Assembly (NCBI GenBank): GCA_964473485.1
Contig: CAYYPH010000018.1
Coordinates: forward strand, 24,107-88,106
From: CAIVAT01 sp964473485
GTDB lineage: Bacteria > Bacteroidota > Bacteroidia > Bacteroidales > FEN-979
Length of the DNA stretch: 64,000 bases
Reading direction: 5' to 3'
A program made the position numbers and the translations under genes. Positions 9,301 to 18,084 of the stretch are shown one piece after another; position 1 is the stretch's first letter; every line of letters starts with the position of its first letter. Below the pieces are notes generated by a model. The model saw only the letters and a program-made list of their open reading frames with translations, had not been told where the DNA came from and searched no databases.

Positions 9301-9832
9301 TGCCGGGATTGGAAGCGGCCACATCGAACGAATAGACATTCACCTGCCAGGGACACGAACCGGGAGGGGTAGGGGAGCCGGTTTCATTCAGCCAGAAGGT
9401 TTCTTTCGGACCCAGAAAACTCCAGTCGGAATTACCGGCCGGAGCCTCTTTCATGCTCTCCTTCGCATGGATTTGCGACGCATGCAGGTTCATATAATAC
9501 TGCCCGGTTTCGGGCAAACTGATCGATCCGTCCTCATTTACAAATGGTTCAACAGCCCGCTGCCATATCCTGAAATACCTGATGATTGCACTTTTCTCAT
9601 TCGGATGGTTCTTCCGGTAGGTTTCAAATTCACTGGTCAGCCGGTGATAGTTGATGGCTGACTGGTACAGCATTTTCCCCCATTCCGGAAGATCCTCGCT
9701 GTAAGCAGGTTTGTAACTCCGTATAATCCCCGGCAGCGCATCGTATGGCGTGAACCGCTCCTGCGGGAACGCCTGGAAAAACAGGACCAGGTTAAAACAG
9801 ATAATCGCGATCAGTAACGATGTTCTTTTCAT
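6368..9832 (-). CDS. T9SS-secreted sortilin-like beta-propeller protein with F5/8 type C domain
   Basis: 1154 residues. The ATG at 9832 gives a clean signal peptide (MKRTSLLIAI... ending FQAFPQ). The body carries at least eight BNR/Asp-box motifs (TTDKGLHW, SFDGGLTW, STNAGSTW, STDGGSSF, SLNGGSTF, STDMGVTW, SADGGNSW, SADGGDTW), typical of sortilin/VPS10-like propellers. A PKD-like strand set (PGSYDVTLTV) follows, then a discoidin (F5/8 type C) domain (WHTRWSTGNDPYPHEIQIDMG ... GRYFRLLAL). The C-terminus is a T9SS sorting domain (AFPVPTNGRVKV ... LKPGIYLIVL ... KVVKR). This points to a large cell-surface or released protein binding glycans or polymers. Catalysis is not evident. Confidence 0.9.
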   Translation of the reverse strand: MKRTSLLIAIICFNLVLFFQAFPQERFTPYDALPGIIRSYKPAYSEDLPEWGKMLYQSAINYHRLTSEFETYRKNHPNEKSAIIRYFRIWQRAVEPFVNEDGSISLPETGQYYMNLHASQIHAKESMKEAPAGNSDWSFLGPKETFWLNETGSPTPPGSCPWQVNVYSFDVAASNPGILYCGTETGFVNKTTDKGLHWQQLAVDYPFGGSVTAVAVHPVNEDLVYVAAGNQVHKSFDGGLTWAPLLPAGGQFYADRLRIDPVDPQRIFAAASNGLWVSTNAGSTWSKKWTAPCYDVEIRPNDHNQIYALTRAGSVFSVIQSTDGGSSFQVQSSFPNNVTESSGGLLAMTQANPNLMMAILLSANNTPYLLKGTAAGTSWTWSLQATGQTGAFPMNNGQGYFDLVLDISPVNENIVLVGTTTLYKSLNGGSTFTAVGGYAGNFSIHPDIQDIRMLPNGETWVSTDGGMNLTTDNFNLQANYFVRVNGLMGSDFWGFDQGWNEDLVVGGRYHNGNTSMADFYQPKSLRMGGAESPTGWVMQGKSRHVAFNDLGNGWILPHTATSKPEGRFIFSKYPNMDEYGGRRSNLLHHPNYYGTLYLGEGTGFWKSTDMGVTWDLLFNFPARFRYLQLAYSNPLVIYADIVSAGLCRSADGGNSWELKPSLTAPPYGNSGWKGKLFFAVSPYDPDVIYACLQNGTWSADIGKVFRSADGGDTWEDWTGSLNEYMKCLVIQPSADEQDLVYLFTNATSGKPSRVFYRKPGMPDWTAFDNDYPAGMTVNLALPFFRDARIRVGGTGSVWESPMADTTFKPIINPWIGKSFYPCMTDTLFFEDHSMLKHNGTAWHWDISPQPLWIDNPDIRNPKVVLGTPGSYDVTLTVTHNGQTYAKTIAAMVTTTTCPSIYDCNNPAELPKDEWSLVYVDSEEINDPGLAVMSFDRNPSTIWHTRWSTGNDPYPHEIQIDMGAMYRVYKFTYLNRQDSENGRISDYELYISDDTLSWGVPAHTGKFENTAAPQTIQIDTGHVGRYFRLLALSEVNGNPWASAAEFTVTGCVEYPAGAASDIRGASMTAFPVPTNGRVKVSLPWGDRFDYEVVSASGAMVDRGVIPIAGSSLENHSGTDTSGSHEFDLTGLKPGIYLIVLKEASGAIFRVKVVKR

Positions 9833-9838
9833 ATCCTG

Positions 9839-9846
9839 CAAATGTA
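9839..9846 (-). promoter_or_regulatory. -7 promoter box very close to the propeller gene start
   Basis: Minus-strand TACATTTG lies only 6 bp before the ATG at 9832, so transcription would begin almost at the start codon. Confidence 0.4.
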
Positions 9847-9896
9847 ACTAATTAGATCATTTCAATACACTCAATGTCAATCTGCCATTTATGTAA

Positions 9897-9904
9897 TATA
9901 TTTG
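9897..9904 (+). promoter_or_regulatory. -7 promoter box for the PAS kinase
   Basis: TATATTTG matches TAnnTTTG exactly. It would give a leader of about 90 nt that contains a 17-codon upstream ORF. Confidence 0.45.
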
Positions 9905-9934
9905 CCCGGGAAAAAAGTAGCCGTGAACAGAGGG

Positions 9935-9988
9935 ATGGAACATACGGGTGAAGAGCTGCATGTTTTTCTGCAATCAGTTGAGTTGTAA
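9935..9988 (+). CDS. Possible 17-residue upstream ORF / leader peptide
   Basis: ATG at 9935, preceded by CAGAGGG, encodes MEHTGEELHVFLQSVEL and stops 10 bp before the ATG at 9999 of the PAS kinase. It lies between the promoter box and the kinase. It may couple translation or be chance; nothing recognisable is encoded. Confidence 0.25.
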   Translation: MEHTGEELHVFLQSVEL

Positions 9989-9998
9989 CGATCCGTTT

Positions 9999-11894
9999 AT
10001 GATTATTGATCACGATGATAAATTGGTTGGCGGAGGCGATGAAGGAATGACTGTGGCCAGAGCCGGTCATTCAAAGGACCTGTTCTTCGATATCAGTCCC
10101 GATCTCTTTTGCATTGCCTCTGCCGAAGGATTCTTCATCGAGGTGAACCGGGCATTCCAGGATACCCTGGGTTACAGCCGCGAGGAACTCCTCAAAACCC
10201 CTTTCCTGGAGTTCGTCCATCCCGATGACCGGGAGGAGACCCTGGAGGAGTTCTCGAAAGATCTACAGGGACACGAAACCCTGAGTTTCATTAACCGCTA
10301 CCGCTGCAGTAAAGGCGATTACAAATGGCTGGAGTGGCGGGCGCGGATCAGTAACGACAAACAGACCGTGTATGCCATTGCCCGCGATATCAGTGAAGGA
10401 AAGCTGACCCGCGAGCTGCTATGGGAAAGGGAAAACATACTTAAAGCGATCACCACTTCGGCCGGCGACGCCATTATCATGATCGATAGCCAGGGATCGA
10501 TCACATTCTGGAATGATGCGGCCACGAGGATCTTTGGATATTCTCCAGGAGAGGTCATGAATCGCAACCTGCATGATCTGCTGGCACCCAAACGATTCCA
10601 TGAGGATCATAAAAAGGCATTTCTCCGCTTTGTCAAAACCGGTGAAGGGGCGGCCATCGGGAAAACGCTGGAATTGTCCGCTCTGCGAAAAAACGGCACC
10701 GAATTCCAGATTGAACTCACCTTATCCTCGGTCCTGATCCGCAACGAATGGTCGGCGATCGGCATCATCCGCGAGATCACGGAGCGATTGAAAGCGAATG
10801 AGGAGCTTCGTAAATTGTCGAGGGCTGTCGATCAGAGCCCGGTAAGCATTGTGATTACCAACCTGAAGGGCGAGATTGAGTTTGCCAATCCTATGGCTTG
10901 CGAACTTACAGGGTATTCCATGGGGGAACTGCTTCATCAGAATCCCCGGGTTCTGAAGTCGGGCGAAACCCCCGCTGCAGATTATGCTGATCTGTGGAAC
11001 ACCATCAGTGCGGGTCGGCAATGGCGCGGGGTATTTCATAATAAAAAGAAAAACGGGGAGTTGTACTGGGAATCGGCCAGCATCTCACCGATCCTGGATG
11101 CCAACGGCAATATTACCCATTATTTGGCTGTAAAAGAGGATATTACGGAACGCAGAAAGACAGAAATGCAGCTTACCGAGCAGGCGGAAAAGATGAAGGA
11201 GCTCAATGCCACGAAGGACAAGTTTTTCGGCATCATCGCCCACGACTTGAAAAGCCCCTTCAATGCCATCATCGGCATCTCCGAAGTTACGGTTGCCGAT
11301 TTCCCGGAACTTGACCCGAAGGATCTCCTCGAAAGGCTTGAAATGATACGTTCATCCTCCAAACAGGCGTATCACCTGCTTGAGAATCTGCTGATCTGGG
11401 CCCGGACACAAACAAAGCGGTTAGAGTTTAACCCGGTAGTTTTAGATGCGGAACAACTTACGACCGATACCATTGCACTTGTCAGGGGTCAGGCGTTGAA
11501 GAAGGAGATCAACCTGGTGCATAAGAGCAGTGCCAGAAGTTATGTTTTTGCCGACAGGAACATGATTGATACAGTGCTTCGCAATCTTGCCACGAATGCC
11601 CTGAAATTCACCCCTCACGGCGGCACAGTCTCATTGATGGCATGCCCCGTGAAGGAGGGAGTGGAATTTATCGTTCGCGATACCGGTATCGGAATGACAC
11701 AACAGGCTATCGAAAACCTATTCAGGATTGAGACCAGTTTTTCTACCAGGGGTACCGAAAATGAACGTGGCACAGGGCTTGGCCTGATCCTTTGCCATGA
11801 ATTTATCGCCAGGCACGGAGGCAGGATCAGCGTCAGCAGTGAAAAGGGAAAAGGGAGTACCTTTCGCTTCACGCTTTCTTCACCGGGATTATAA
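9999..11894 (+). CDS. Cytoplasmic sensor histidine kinase with three PAS domains
   Basis: 631 residues from the ATG at 9999. Three PAS domains lie at about 25-135 (ISPDLFCIAS... LGYSREELL), 140-255 (GYSPGEVM) and 265-385 (LTGYSMGELL ... ITERRKTEMQ). The HisKA domain has H415 in IIAHDLKSPFNAI. The HATPase has NLATNALKF, DTGIGM and ERGTGLGLIL. There is no membrane helix, so it should sense an intracellular signal. No receiver is encoded beside it. The start is uncertain: the frame is open back to a GTG at 9948 and an ATG at 9960, but that extension is Cys-rich and unlike a PAS kinase N-terminus. ATG 10047 is preceded by GGAGG and is also possible. The core is closely related to the kinase at 25979. 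Confidence 0.85.
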   Translation: MIIDHDDKLVGGGDEGMTVARAGHSKDLFFDISPDLFCIASAEGFFIEVNRAFQDTLGYSREELLKTPFLEFVHPDDREETLEEFSKDLQGHETLSFINRYRCSKGDYKWLEWRARISNDKQTVYAIARDISEGKLTRELLWERENILKAITTSAGDAIIMIDSQGSITFWNDAATRIFGYSPGEVMNRNLHDLLAPKRFHEDHKKAFLRFVKTGEGAAIGKTLELSALRKNGTEFQIELTLSSVLIRNEWSAIGIIREITERLKANEELRKLSRAVDQSPVSIVITNLKGEIEFANPMACELTGYSMGELLHQNPRVLKSGETPAADYADLWNTISAGRQWRGVFHNKKKNGELYWESASISPILDANGNITHYLAVKEDITERRKTEMQLTEQAEKMKELNATKDKFFGIIAHDLKSPFNAIIGISEVTVADFPELDPKDLLERLEMIRSSSKQAYHLLENLLIWARTQTKRLEFNPVVLDAEQLTTDTIALVRGQALKKEINLVHKSSARSYVFADRNMIDTVLRNLATNALKFTPHGGTVSLMACPVKEGVEFIVRDTGIGMTQQAIENLFRIETSFSTRGTENERGTGLGLILCHEFIARHGGRISVSSEKGKGSTFRFTLSSPGL

Positions 11895-12061
11895 TGCTTT
11901 GTTACCCTAACATAGTACTGTTCCCAATTCATTCTCTATTTTAGCCTCAAGCCGTGGGTGTTTTTCAAACCACAACTGTGCAGGTGTTTGTTGACTAAAG
12001 GCAAGATTTTTATTATTTTTATGGGCAGGTATTTCCTCCAATGTTCTCAAATCCATTCATT

Positions 12062-15000
12062 ATGAAATATTTACTTTTAACCTTACTGTTCCTGTTGGTG
12101 GTAGTAACCAGTCATGCACAATTGACTGGCACCAAGAACATCCCAGGCGATTATCCCACACTGGCGGCTGCTATTGCTGCATTAAATTCACAGGGAGCAG
12201 GACAGACCGGGGTGACCCTTAATGTACTTGCCGGTCATACGGAAACCATTACCAACTTTGCCGATCTTGAACTGATGGCATCGGGATATTCAGTTTCAGC
12301 AACCATCACTGTGCAAAAATCAGGAACAGGGAATAATCCTTTAATCACTGCTCCCATTATCACAGGCCCGACCTCATCTTTAAGGGGTATCTTCAAATTC
12401 GTGGGATGCGACTACGTGGTGGTCGACGGTATCGACCTTCAGGAAAACCCTCAGAATTTACCTCCTTACTGCAGTAATTATGGTTATGCATTTCTTAAGC
12501 AAAGCGGGACCAACGGGTGCAGCCATGTGATCGTAAAGAATTGTAACGTAACGCTGAATAAGTCCAACACCTTATCAACAGGTATATATAGTGGGAACCA
12601 TAACGCGACATCGACGGGAAACCTCACGGTGACTGATGTGGCAGGAACAAATTCCTTTATAAAAGTTTTCGGTAACACTATTCATAACACCTACAATGGG
12701 ATCAGTTTTAATGGATACAATTCACCATCCCCATATACATTTTATGACCAGAATAATATGATAGGGGATGAGGTTGGTAATTTGATCAGCAATTTTGGCG
12801 GAAGTAGCATCATCTCGAACGGAATCTATTCAGCAAGCCAGAATGGTCTTACCATTACAAATAATAACATAAACGGAGGAACGGGAACCACCTCTTATCT
12901 TTATGGGATCAACAGTGCATCGGGAAATGGAGTCACAGTGATGGTCACCGGTAATGTCATTGCCCTGGTAAACCATTCGACCATTTACTCAACTTTTGCC
13001 ATTAACAATGCTGCCGGTAGCGGTGGAGGAGGAAACACGATCAGTATCATCAACAATACCATCATGGGCTGCAGTAGTCCGAACGCAACCACTGCAAACT
13101 TCTACGGAATTTTTAATTCCGCGTCCCCGGGAAGTCTTGCCATTAACGGAAACAACTTCATGAGCAATTCCACAAATGCGACATCAGGATTGCATTACCT
13201 GATTTACAACAATGGACAGGTACAGTCAGATGTCCAGATCTGTGACAACATCCTTGGCGGTACAAGCTTCCTGAACAATTACTCCGGGTCTTTCTATGCG
13301 ATCAATTGCTTCAGCTCGACGCCACAGACGGGCGTCAGAATCAACGGTAACTCCTTCGGGGCGCCTGATTTTAATGCCGGAGGTTCCGGAGCCGTTTATT
13401 ATCTTTTCACCGGAAGTACATGTAACAATCTGAGGATTCTCAACAATATCTGGGCGGGTTTGGAAGTGAATAATATTGGTAACCACTATCTCATGTTGAA
13501 CAATTCTATTGTGCATTCATTGTTGGAGGTAAACGGCAACATGGTCAACGGTTATTCCAGACCCACGGCTGATGGCTCATTTTACGGATATATGGCAACT
13601 GCGGCAACCCCTGCAACAACAACCGAGGTTATCTCAGGGAACACGATCTCCAATGTCAGCGCACAAGGCACGGGACAGGGTTCTTTTTTCGGAATATATG
13701 CCATTGATGGGGCCTCGTCACCCTGGCCGCGTAAGACAATTTTCGGAAATACTATCCAGAATATTATTTACAATGGAACAGCAACAAGTTATGGATACGG
13801 GATCTCGAAACTGGGAGATGGAATGACTACATCAGGCTCCTGTTTTTCTAACAATACAGTTTCTGATGTAACAACCGCCGGATCGGTCTACGGACTTTCA
13901 TACGATGCTGATAATACATCACTGATTGCCGCGGAGATCCGTGCCAATGTTTTCAGCAATCTCCATTCAACAGGCAATAATGCGGTGGTTCAGGGCTGTC
14001 GGCTTCGCGCTGGCGCAGCCGGACTGATATGTCATAAGAACCAGATCAGGGGTCTCAGTTCGGACGGAACCGGTTGCAGCATTCAGGGAATATACGCCAG
14101 GCCATCAAACACCCATTATCACCTGAGCAATAATATAATCACCGAACTTTATGCACCTCTTGCAGCTCCTGCATCTACCATGACCCCTGTGTTGACGGCA
14201 TTCTTCCTTGATGCAGGTACGATGGCCTATCTGGCAAACAATACGGCTTTCCTGGATGCCATTGCTGCCGGTGCGTTGTTCTCTGCTGCTTGCCTTTTCA
14301 CCGGTTCTGATTCCACCCTGAACTCAATTAATAACAACATGGTCAATTTGTCAACACCCGGCGCAGGAGGCCTGTCCACCGTGTTTTGGTTCAACAATTA
14401 CGCCTTTCCTGATAATTACCGGTCAATGTCGGATAAAAACAATTTGTTTATCCCGTATAATCCTTCTCCTCTCAGCAGGGGCATTGCTGTGGCCGGAGGT
14501 ATCCTATATGCCTCGCTGGAGGATTTTCAATCAGCCGTGAATCCCGGAGACCAGCATAGTATATCGGAACTTCCGCCATTTGTAAATATCTCCAATCCTC
14601 CTTACAATCTGCATATTCCACCAGTCATTACGCTTTGTGAAAGTGGAGGCACTCCGGTTGCTGCTCCCAATCCCGACTCCACCGACCTTGATGGAATACC
14701 CAGATTCCCACATACAGGTTACCCGGCCAATCCGGCTTATCAACCGGTTGCGCCGGATATAGGTGCTTACGAGTTTGCCGGTATAAGAGGAAATCCGGTT
14801 CCTGCAAACCTTACCGTGACTACCCTTACAGTAGCCACTGGTCAGGAGGAATGTTTCAATGCAACACAAACGATATCAGTGGGTGGATCCGGAAATTCAT
14901 TTCTGGTCCAGACCAGCGGCGAGGCTATCTTAGTCGCCGGACAGAAAATAAACTTCTTCGAAAATGTCATGGTCAGCCTGGGGGGATATCTTCATGCATT

Positions 15001-15340
15001 CATCACCGGTTCCGGGCTCTATTGCGGTTCACCGTCTACTATTCCACAAAACATGCAACTTCTTGCTGATACGGCTTCACGTGAAGTCTTCTCCGGTAGT
15101 GGTATAATCGTATATCCCAACCCCACCGACGGCAGAATATGTATCGAATTCGGGAAACAGGACCGGGGAAGGTCACATCTGTGCGAGATTTACCGGTTGA
15201 CCGGTGAAAGAATCCTGGTACTGGACATCCTGAGCGGTGAAGACACAATGCTAAACCTCTCGGGAAATCCACCAGGATTATATATGCTGCGCATTATCAC
15301 ACCACAGAAAAGGGAAATCCGTCGGTTAATCCTTAGATGA
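12062..15340 (+). CDS. T9SS-secreted right-handed beta-helix protein
   Basis: 1092 residues. The ATG at 12062 gives the signal peptide MKYLLLTLLFLL ... SHAQ; an ATG seven codons upstream (12041) is also possible. After a pectate-lyase-like entry (PGDYPTLAAAIAALNS) the protein is a long ladder of Asn-rich coils of the pattern I-x-x-N-x-(I/F/V)-x-G/N, for example ITNNNINGG, INGNNFMSN, ISGNTISNV, FSNNTVSDV and LSNNIITEL. This is the signature of a parallel beta-helix (about 60-780). A conserved tail follows, with a T9SS sorting domain (YPNPTDGRICIEF ... PGLYMLRIITPQKREIRRLILR). It is probably a surface polysaccharide-binding or lyase-like protein; no catalytic residues can be assigned. Confidence 0.88.
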   Translation: MKYLLLTLLFLLVVVTSHAQLTGTKNIPGDYPTLAAAIAALNSQGAGQTGVTLNVLAGHTETITNFADLELMASGYSVSATITVQKSGTGNNPLITAPIITGPTSSLRGIFKFVGCDYVVVDGIDLQENPQNLPPYCSNYGYAFLKQSGTNGCSHVIVKNCNVTLNKSNTLSTGIYSGNHNATSTGNLTVTDVAGTNSFIKVFGNTIHNTYNGISFNGYNSPSPYTFYDQNNMIGDEVGNLISNFGGSSIISNGIYSASQNGLTITNNNINGGTGTTSYLYGINSASGNGVTVMVTGNVIALVNHSTIYSTFAINNAAGSGGGGNTISIINNTIMGCSSPNATTANFYGIFNSASPGSLAINGNNFMSNSTNATSGLHYLIYNNGQVQSDVQICDNILGGTSFLNNYSGSFYAINCFSSTPQTGVRINGNSFGAPDFNAGGSGAVYYLFTGSTCNNLRILNNIWAGLEVNNIGNHYLMLNNSIVHSLLEVNGNMVNGYSRPTADGSFYGYMATAATPATTTEVISGNTISNVSAQGTGQGSFFGIYAIDGASSPWPRKTIFGNTIQNIIYNGTATSYGYGISKLGDGMTTSGSCFSNNTVSDVTTAGSVYGLSYDADNTSLIAAEIRANVFSNLHSTGNNAVVQGCRLRAGAAGLICHKNQIRGLSSDGTGCSIQGIYARPSNTHYHLSNNIITELYAPLAAPASTMTPVLTAFFLDAGTMAYLANNTAFLDAIAAGALFSAACLFTGSDSTLNSINNNMVNLSTPGAGGLSTVFWFNNYAFPDNYRSMSDKNNLFIPYNPSPLSRGIAVAGGILYASLEDFQSAVNPGDQHSISELPPFVNISNPPYNLHIPPVITLCESGGTPVAAPNPDSTDLDGIPRFPHTGYPANPAYQPVAPDIGAYEFAGIRGNPVPANLTVTTLTVATGQEECFNATQTISVGGSGNSFLVQTSGEAILVAGQKINFFENVMVSLGGYLHAFITGSGLYCGSPSTIPQNMQLLADTASREVFSGSGIIVYPNPTDGRICIEFGKQDRGRSHLCEIYRLTGERILVLDILSGEDTMLNLSGNPPGLYMLRIITPQKREIRRLILR

Positions 15341-15391
15341 CAAACGTGTTTTTCAGTTTACTGGTTTTTGGTTTTTAAATCATACTTAGTT

Positions 15392-15399
15392 TATCTTTG
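15392..15399 (+). promoter_or_regulatory. -7 promoter box for the GDPD three-gene operon
   Basis: TATCTTTG, with a TTTTTGG element about 22 bp upstream as a likely -33. It is 42 bp before the first gene of the operon. Confidence 0.5.
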
Positions 15400-15441
15400 C
15401 CGGCATCATCAATTTTTTCGTAAATAGATATACAAACTGCC

Positions 15442-16197
15442 ATGATTATTAAACGAATGAAAAACACGGGATATACCATGGTGTATGCTTTCCTTCTGTT
15501 GCTGCCGATCATGTTGTTTATCCCGGGGATGTCACAGAAACCAGCCGCGAGTGATACCTTCGACATCACCATGAACAGCATGCGTTTTCCCCACCAGTAC
15601 AAGAAATGGGGGTTCCAGATCGGCGCCGGGTTGCAACTGGTCAGGCCCCCGGCCGACCTGCTCGAAAATGCGATCCAGGCCCCGCTGGTGAATATCCACA
15701 TGACGTTCGGGCTCCCCTGGCGGCTTTCGCTCGAGGCAGATGTCTCCACCATCCTGGTATCCAACCAGATAGCCATCGGTCCGAGGATCGGGTACGGTTT
15801 TAAAAATTTCTATTTCAATGCCGGGTGGGACGGTGCATTTGTTTACGGCCAGCTCAGGCAGGGAGGCTTCGATAACAGCACCAGGGTCTTTCTCCAATAT
15901 CCCAATCTGTCGCTGGGCTACAAGCTTAAAAAGATGGCTTTCACCCTGAAAGGGGAGGCCGTGTTCGTTACCCGCCTCATTCAGACTTCGGGCGACAAGG
16001 AACTCACCCGATCCAAGGATTTTTACAACGGGATAACCGTTGGATTTTACCTCGAACAGAGGCTCTGGAAGGACAATGTATTCATCTTTGGTATCAAGGA
16101 CAACTATGAAAAGTATTACTGGCCTACCTGGATGATCTATACCACCTTCAACCGTTTTTATCATATTCCCGAACTCTCATTCATGTGGATACTATGA
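15442..16197 (+). CDS. Predicted outer-membrane beta-barrel protein
   Basis: 251 residues. A hydrophobic N-terminus (AFLLLLPIMLFIPGMSQ) looks like a signal peptide; ATG 15457 (MKNTGYTMVY) is an alternative start. The mature part alternates polar and hydrophobic residues in strand-like blocks (WGFQIGAGLQL, LSLEADVSTILV, IAIGPRIGYGF, FYFNAGWDGAFVYG, TLKGEAVFVT, ITVGFYLEQRL) and ends near an aromatic (MWIL), as expected of a barrel. I do not recognise the family. Its stop codon overlaps the next start as ATGA, so the two are translationally coupled. First gene of a three-gene operon with a GDPD lipoprotein and another barrel. Confidence 0.6.
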   Translation: MIIKRMKNTGYTMVYAFLLLLPIMLFIPGMSQKPAASDTFDITMNSMRFPHQYKKWGFQIGAGLQLVRPPADLLENAIQAPLVNIHMTFGLPWRLSLEADVSTILVSNQIAIGPRIGYGFKNFYFNAGWDGAFVYGQLRQGGFDNSTRVFLQYPNLSLGYKLKKMAFTLKGEAVFVTRLIQTSGDKELTRSKDFYNGITVGFYLEQRLWKDNVFIFGIKDNYEKYYWPTWMIYTTFNRFYHIPELSFMWIL

Positions 16198-17441
16198 AAA
16201 TAAAGATATTGCTTGCAGTATGGCTGCTCGTGGCAGCATACGGGTGTAAAAAGGACAACACCCTGCCCATCCCCAGCGCCGGTCCGAATTCGATCCTCGA
16301 ACAGACACATCCCCTGAAGGCGAATCTGAAAGTTCTGATGGATGGGGTCTACAACGTATCTGGTCAGACGGAGATGTTCGGCGACCAGGTGATCATTAAG
16401 AACAACCGGACACACATACTGATCGCCAACAGCAACGGCAAATACATCGTGCTCGAGAGCGGTTATCTCGATTCCGTAGTCTTCCTGCAGGGTTACTGGC
16501 GGAATGGTTATGGTGACGAAACAGGGCTTGTTTCGCTGATGATCGGAAGGGATGAGGGCGGCACCATGCTGGTGACCGGCAACGGGGTCCAGAACATCGT
16601 CATGCGCGGGGCCTATGGCAACGAAAGCAACCTGCCCGATAAATCACTGGTGCTTACATACAGCCGGCCCTTTTCCGATAAGGCGAAGAATACCACCTAC
16701 CACATCCTGGCCCACCGGGGTGGCGGCCGCACCTCCGACCTCCTTCCGGTCTCCGAGAACAGCGTTGCGATGGTTGGCTTCACGGAACGTCTCGGATCGA
16801 CGGGAATCGAGATCGATGTGAGGCTTTCGAAAGACAGCATTCCGTTCCTGTATCACGACGGCGACCTGAACATCAGGCTGACACAGAAAGGACCGCTGGC
16901 CGGTCCACCCGAAAACTTCACCTTCGATCAGTTGAAAACATTCGTCAGGCTGATCCACGGGGAGACCATACCGTCGCTGGAAGAATTGTTGCAGTATACC
17001 ATCGACAGCACCCTTCTTTCATTTGTTTACCTCGATATGAAAGGCGATCCGGGCAGTGTGGCCAAAGTGGTTCCCATACAGAAGAAAATGCTTGAAAGGG
17101 CTGCACAGAAAGGAAGGGATATTATCATCGTCATCGGTATCCCAAACGAAACAGTGTTAAATGATCTCCTTGCCTATCCTGATTACCAGTTGTTACCGTC
17201 GTTGTGTGAACTTACCGTCGATGATGTAAGAAAGGTGAATGCCCTGGTATGGGCACCCCGCTGGACCCTGGGCACCCAGGATGACCTCGTGGCCCAGATG
17301 CATGCCGAAGGAAGGCTTGCCGTAACCTGGACCATCGACCAGCCGGCCTGGATCAGGGATTATATCAACGAAGGCCATTTCGACGGCCTCCTCACCAATT
17401 TCCCGTATGTTGTCGCATATTATCACTATATTCAACAGTAA
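16194..17441 (+). CDS. Glycerophosphodiester phosphodiesterase-family lipoprotein
   Basis: 415 residues from ATG 16194, which overlaps the previous stop. The lipobox VAAYGC predicts lipidation on Cys18. A domain of unknown family (about 25-165) precedes the GDPD barrel. That barrel has the family's metal and catalytic motifs: AHRGG with H174, SENS, IEIDVRLSKDSIPFLYHDGDL, and the C-terminal WTIDQP ... GLLTNFP. The known reaction is hydrolysis of glycerophosphodiesters to glycerol-3-phosphate and an alcohol. Being a lipoprotein between two outer-membrane proteins, it probably works on phospholipid or teichoic-like phosphodiesters at the envelope. The extra N-terminal domain may bind the substrate. 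Confidence 0.87.
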   Translation: MKIKILLAVWLLVAAYGCKKDNTLPIPSAGPNSILEQTHPLKANLKVLMDGVYNVSGQTEMFGDQVIIKNNRTHILIANSNGKYIVLESGYLDSVVFLQGYWRNGYGDETGLVSLMIGRDEGGTMLVTGNGVQNIVMRGAYGNESNLPDKSLVLTYSRPFSDKAKNTTYHILAHRGGGRTSDLLPVSENSVAMVGFTERLGSTGIEIDVRLSKDSIPFLYHDGDLNIRLTQKGPLAGPPENFTFDQLKTFVRLIHGETIPSLEELLQYTIDSTLLSFVYLDMKGDPGSVAKVVPIQKKMLERAAQKGRDIIIVIGIPNETVLNDLLAYPDYQLLPSLCELTVDDVRKVNALVWAPRWTLGTQDDLVAQMHAEGRLAVTWTIDQPAWIRDYINEGHFDGLLTNFPYVVAYYHYIQQ

Positions 17442-17445
17442 TGCC

Positions 17446-18021
17446 ATGGCCCGAAAAACAATCATACTCATTATGCTGGCGTGTGCACTTCAGCCGGCCC
17501 TGTTTGCCTCCAAAAAAGATTCCACAAAGGTCTCCCTCAACCGTTATTCACTGACGGTCGGTGCCGGATGGGTCCATTATATCAACACGCTCGAGATCGG
17601 CGCCGACATGGCCAGCATCAATTCGGCCGGACTTTCGCTGAAGTTTTTCTGGGAACCCGAACACCGGCTCAGCCTGGGGCTCGAGACCGGCTACTACAGG
17701 ATGTACAAGGTGAAAGGTGAATACGGCGGACATGTTTCCATGGCTTCCGTTCCCCTGCTGCTCAACATACGTATGCGCGTCGTCGACCATTTTTATCTGA
17801 GTGCCGGGGCGGGACTGGCCCTGATGTTCAACCAGGTGAAGGGCGTGGGAACCGATATCAGCAGCACCATTCTTTCGTTGTCAAACTACCAGTTCTCAGG
17901 ATCATACATCTATCCGCTCAATCGGCACTGGCATGTCGGGGGCGAACTTAAATTCCTGAATTTCCAGAAATCGGCCGACTGGATCTACACGCTCCAGGCA
18001 GTGTGTGCCGTAAAGTTTTAA
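17446..18021 (+). CDS. Predicted outer-membrane beta-barrel protein (small porin-like)
   Basis: 191 residues from ATG 17446, 4 bp after the GDPD stop. The signal peptide is MARKTIILIMLACALQPALFAS. Strand-like repeats (YSLTVGAGWVHYI, LSLGLETGYYRMY, FYLSAGAGLALMF, WHVGGELKFLNF) end in the terminal phenylalanine (AVCAVKF) typical of BamA-dependent barrels. The size suggests eight strands. I do not recognise a specific family. Operon position suggests it works with the GDPD lipoprotein. Confidence 0.65.
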   Translation: MARKTIILIMLACALQPALFASKKDSTKVSLNRYSLTVGAGWVHYINTLEIGADMASINSAGLSLKFFWEPEHRLSLGLETGYYRMYKVKGEYGGHVSMASVPLLLNIRMRVVDHFYLSAGAGLALMFNQVKGVGTDISSTILSLSNYQFSGSYIYPLNRHWHVGGELKFLNFQKSADWIYTLQAVCAVKF

Positions 18022-18084
18022 ACTGCTAAAAGGCATTCCGGCAGTATCATGTGCCCGGTCATTTGATCAGGATACTGTTGTCGA

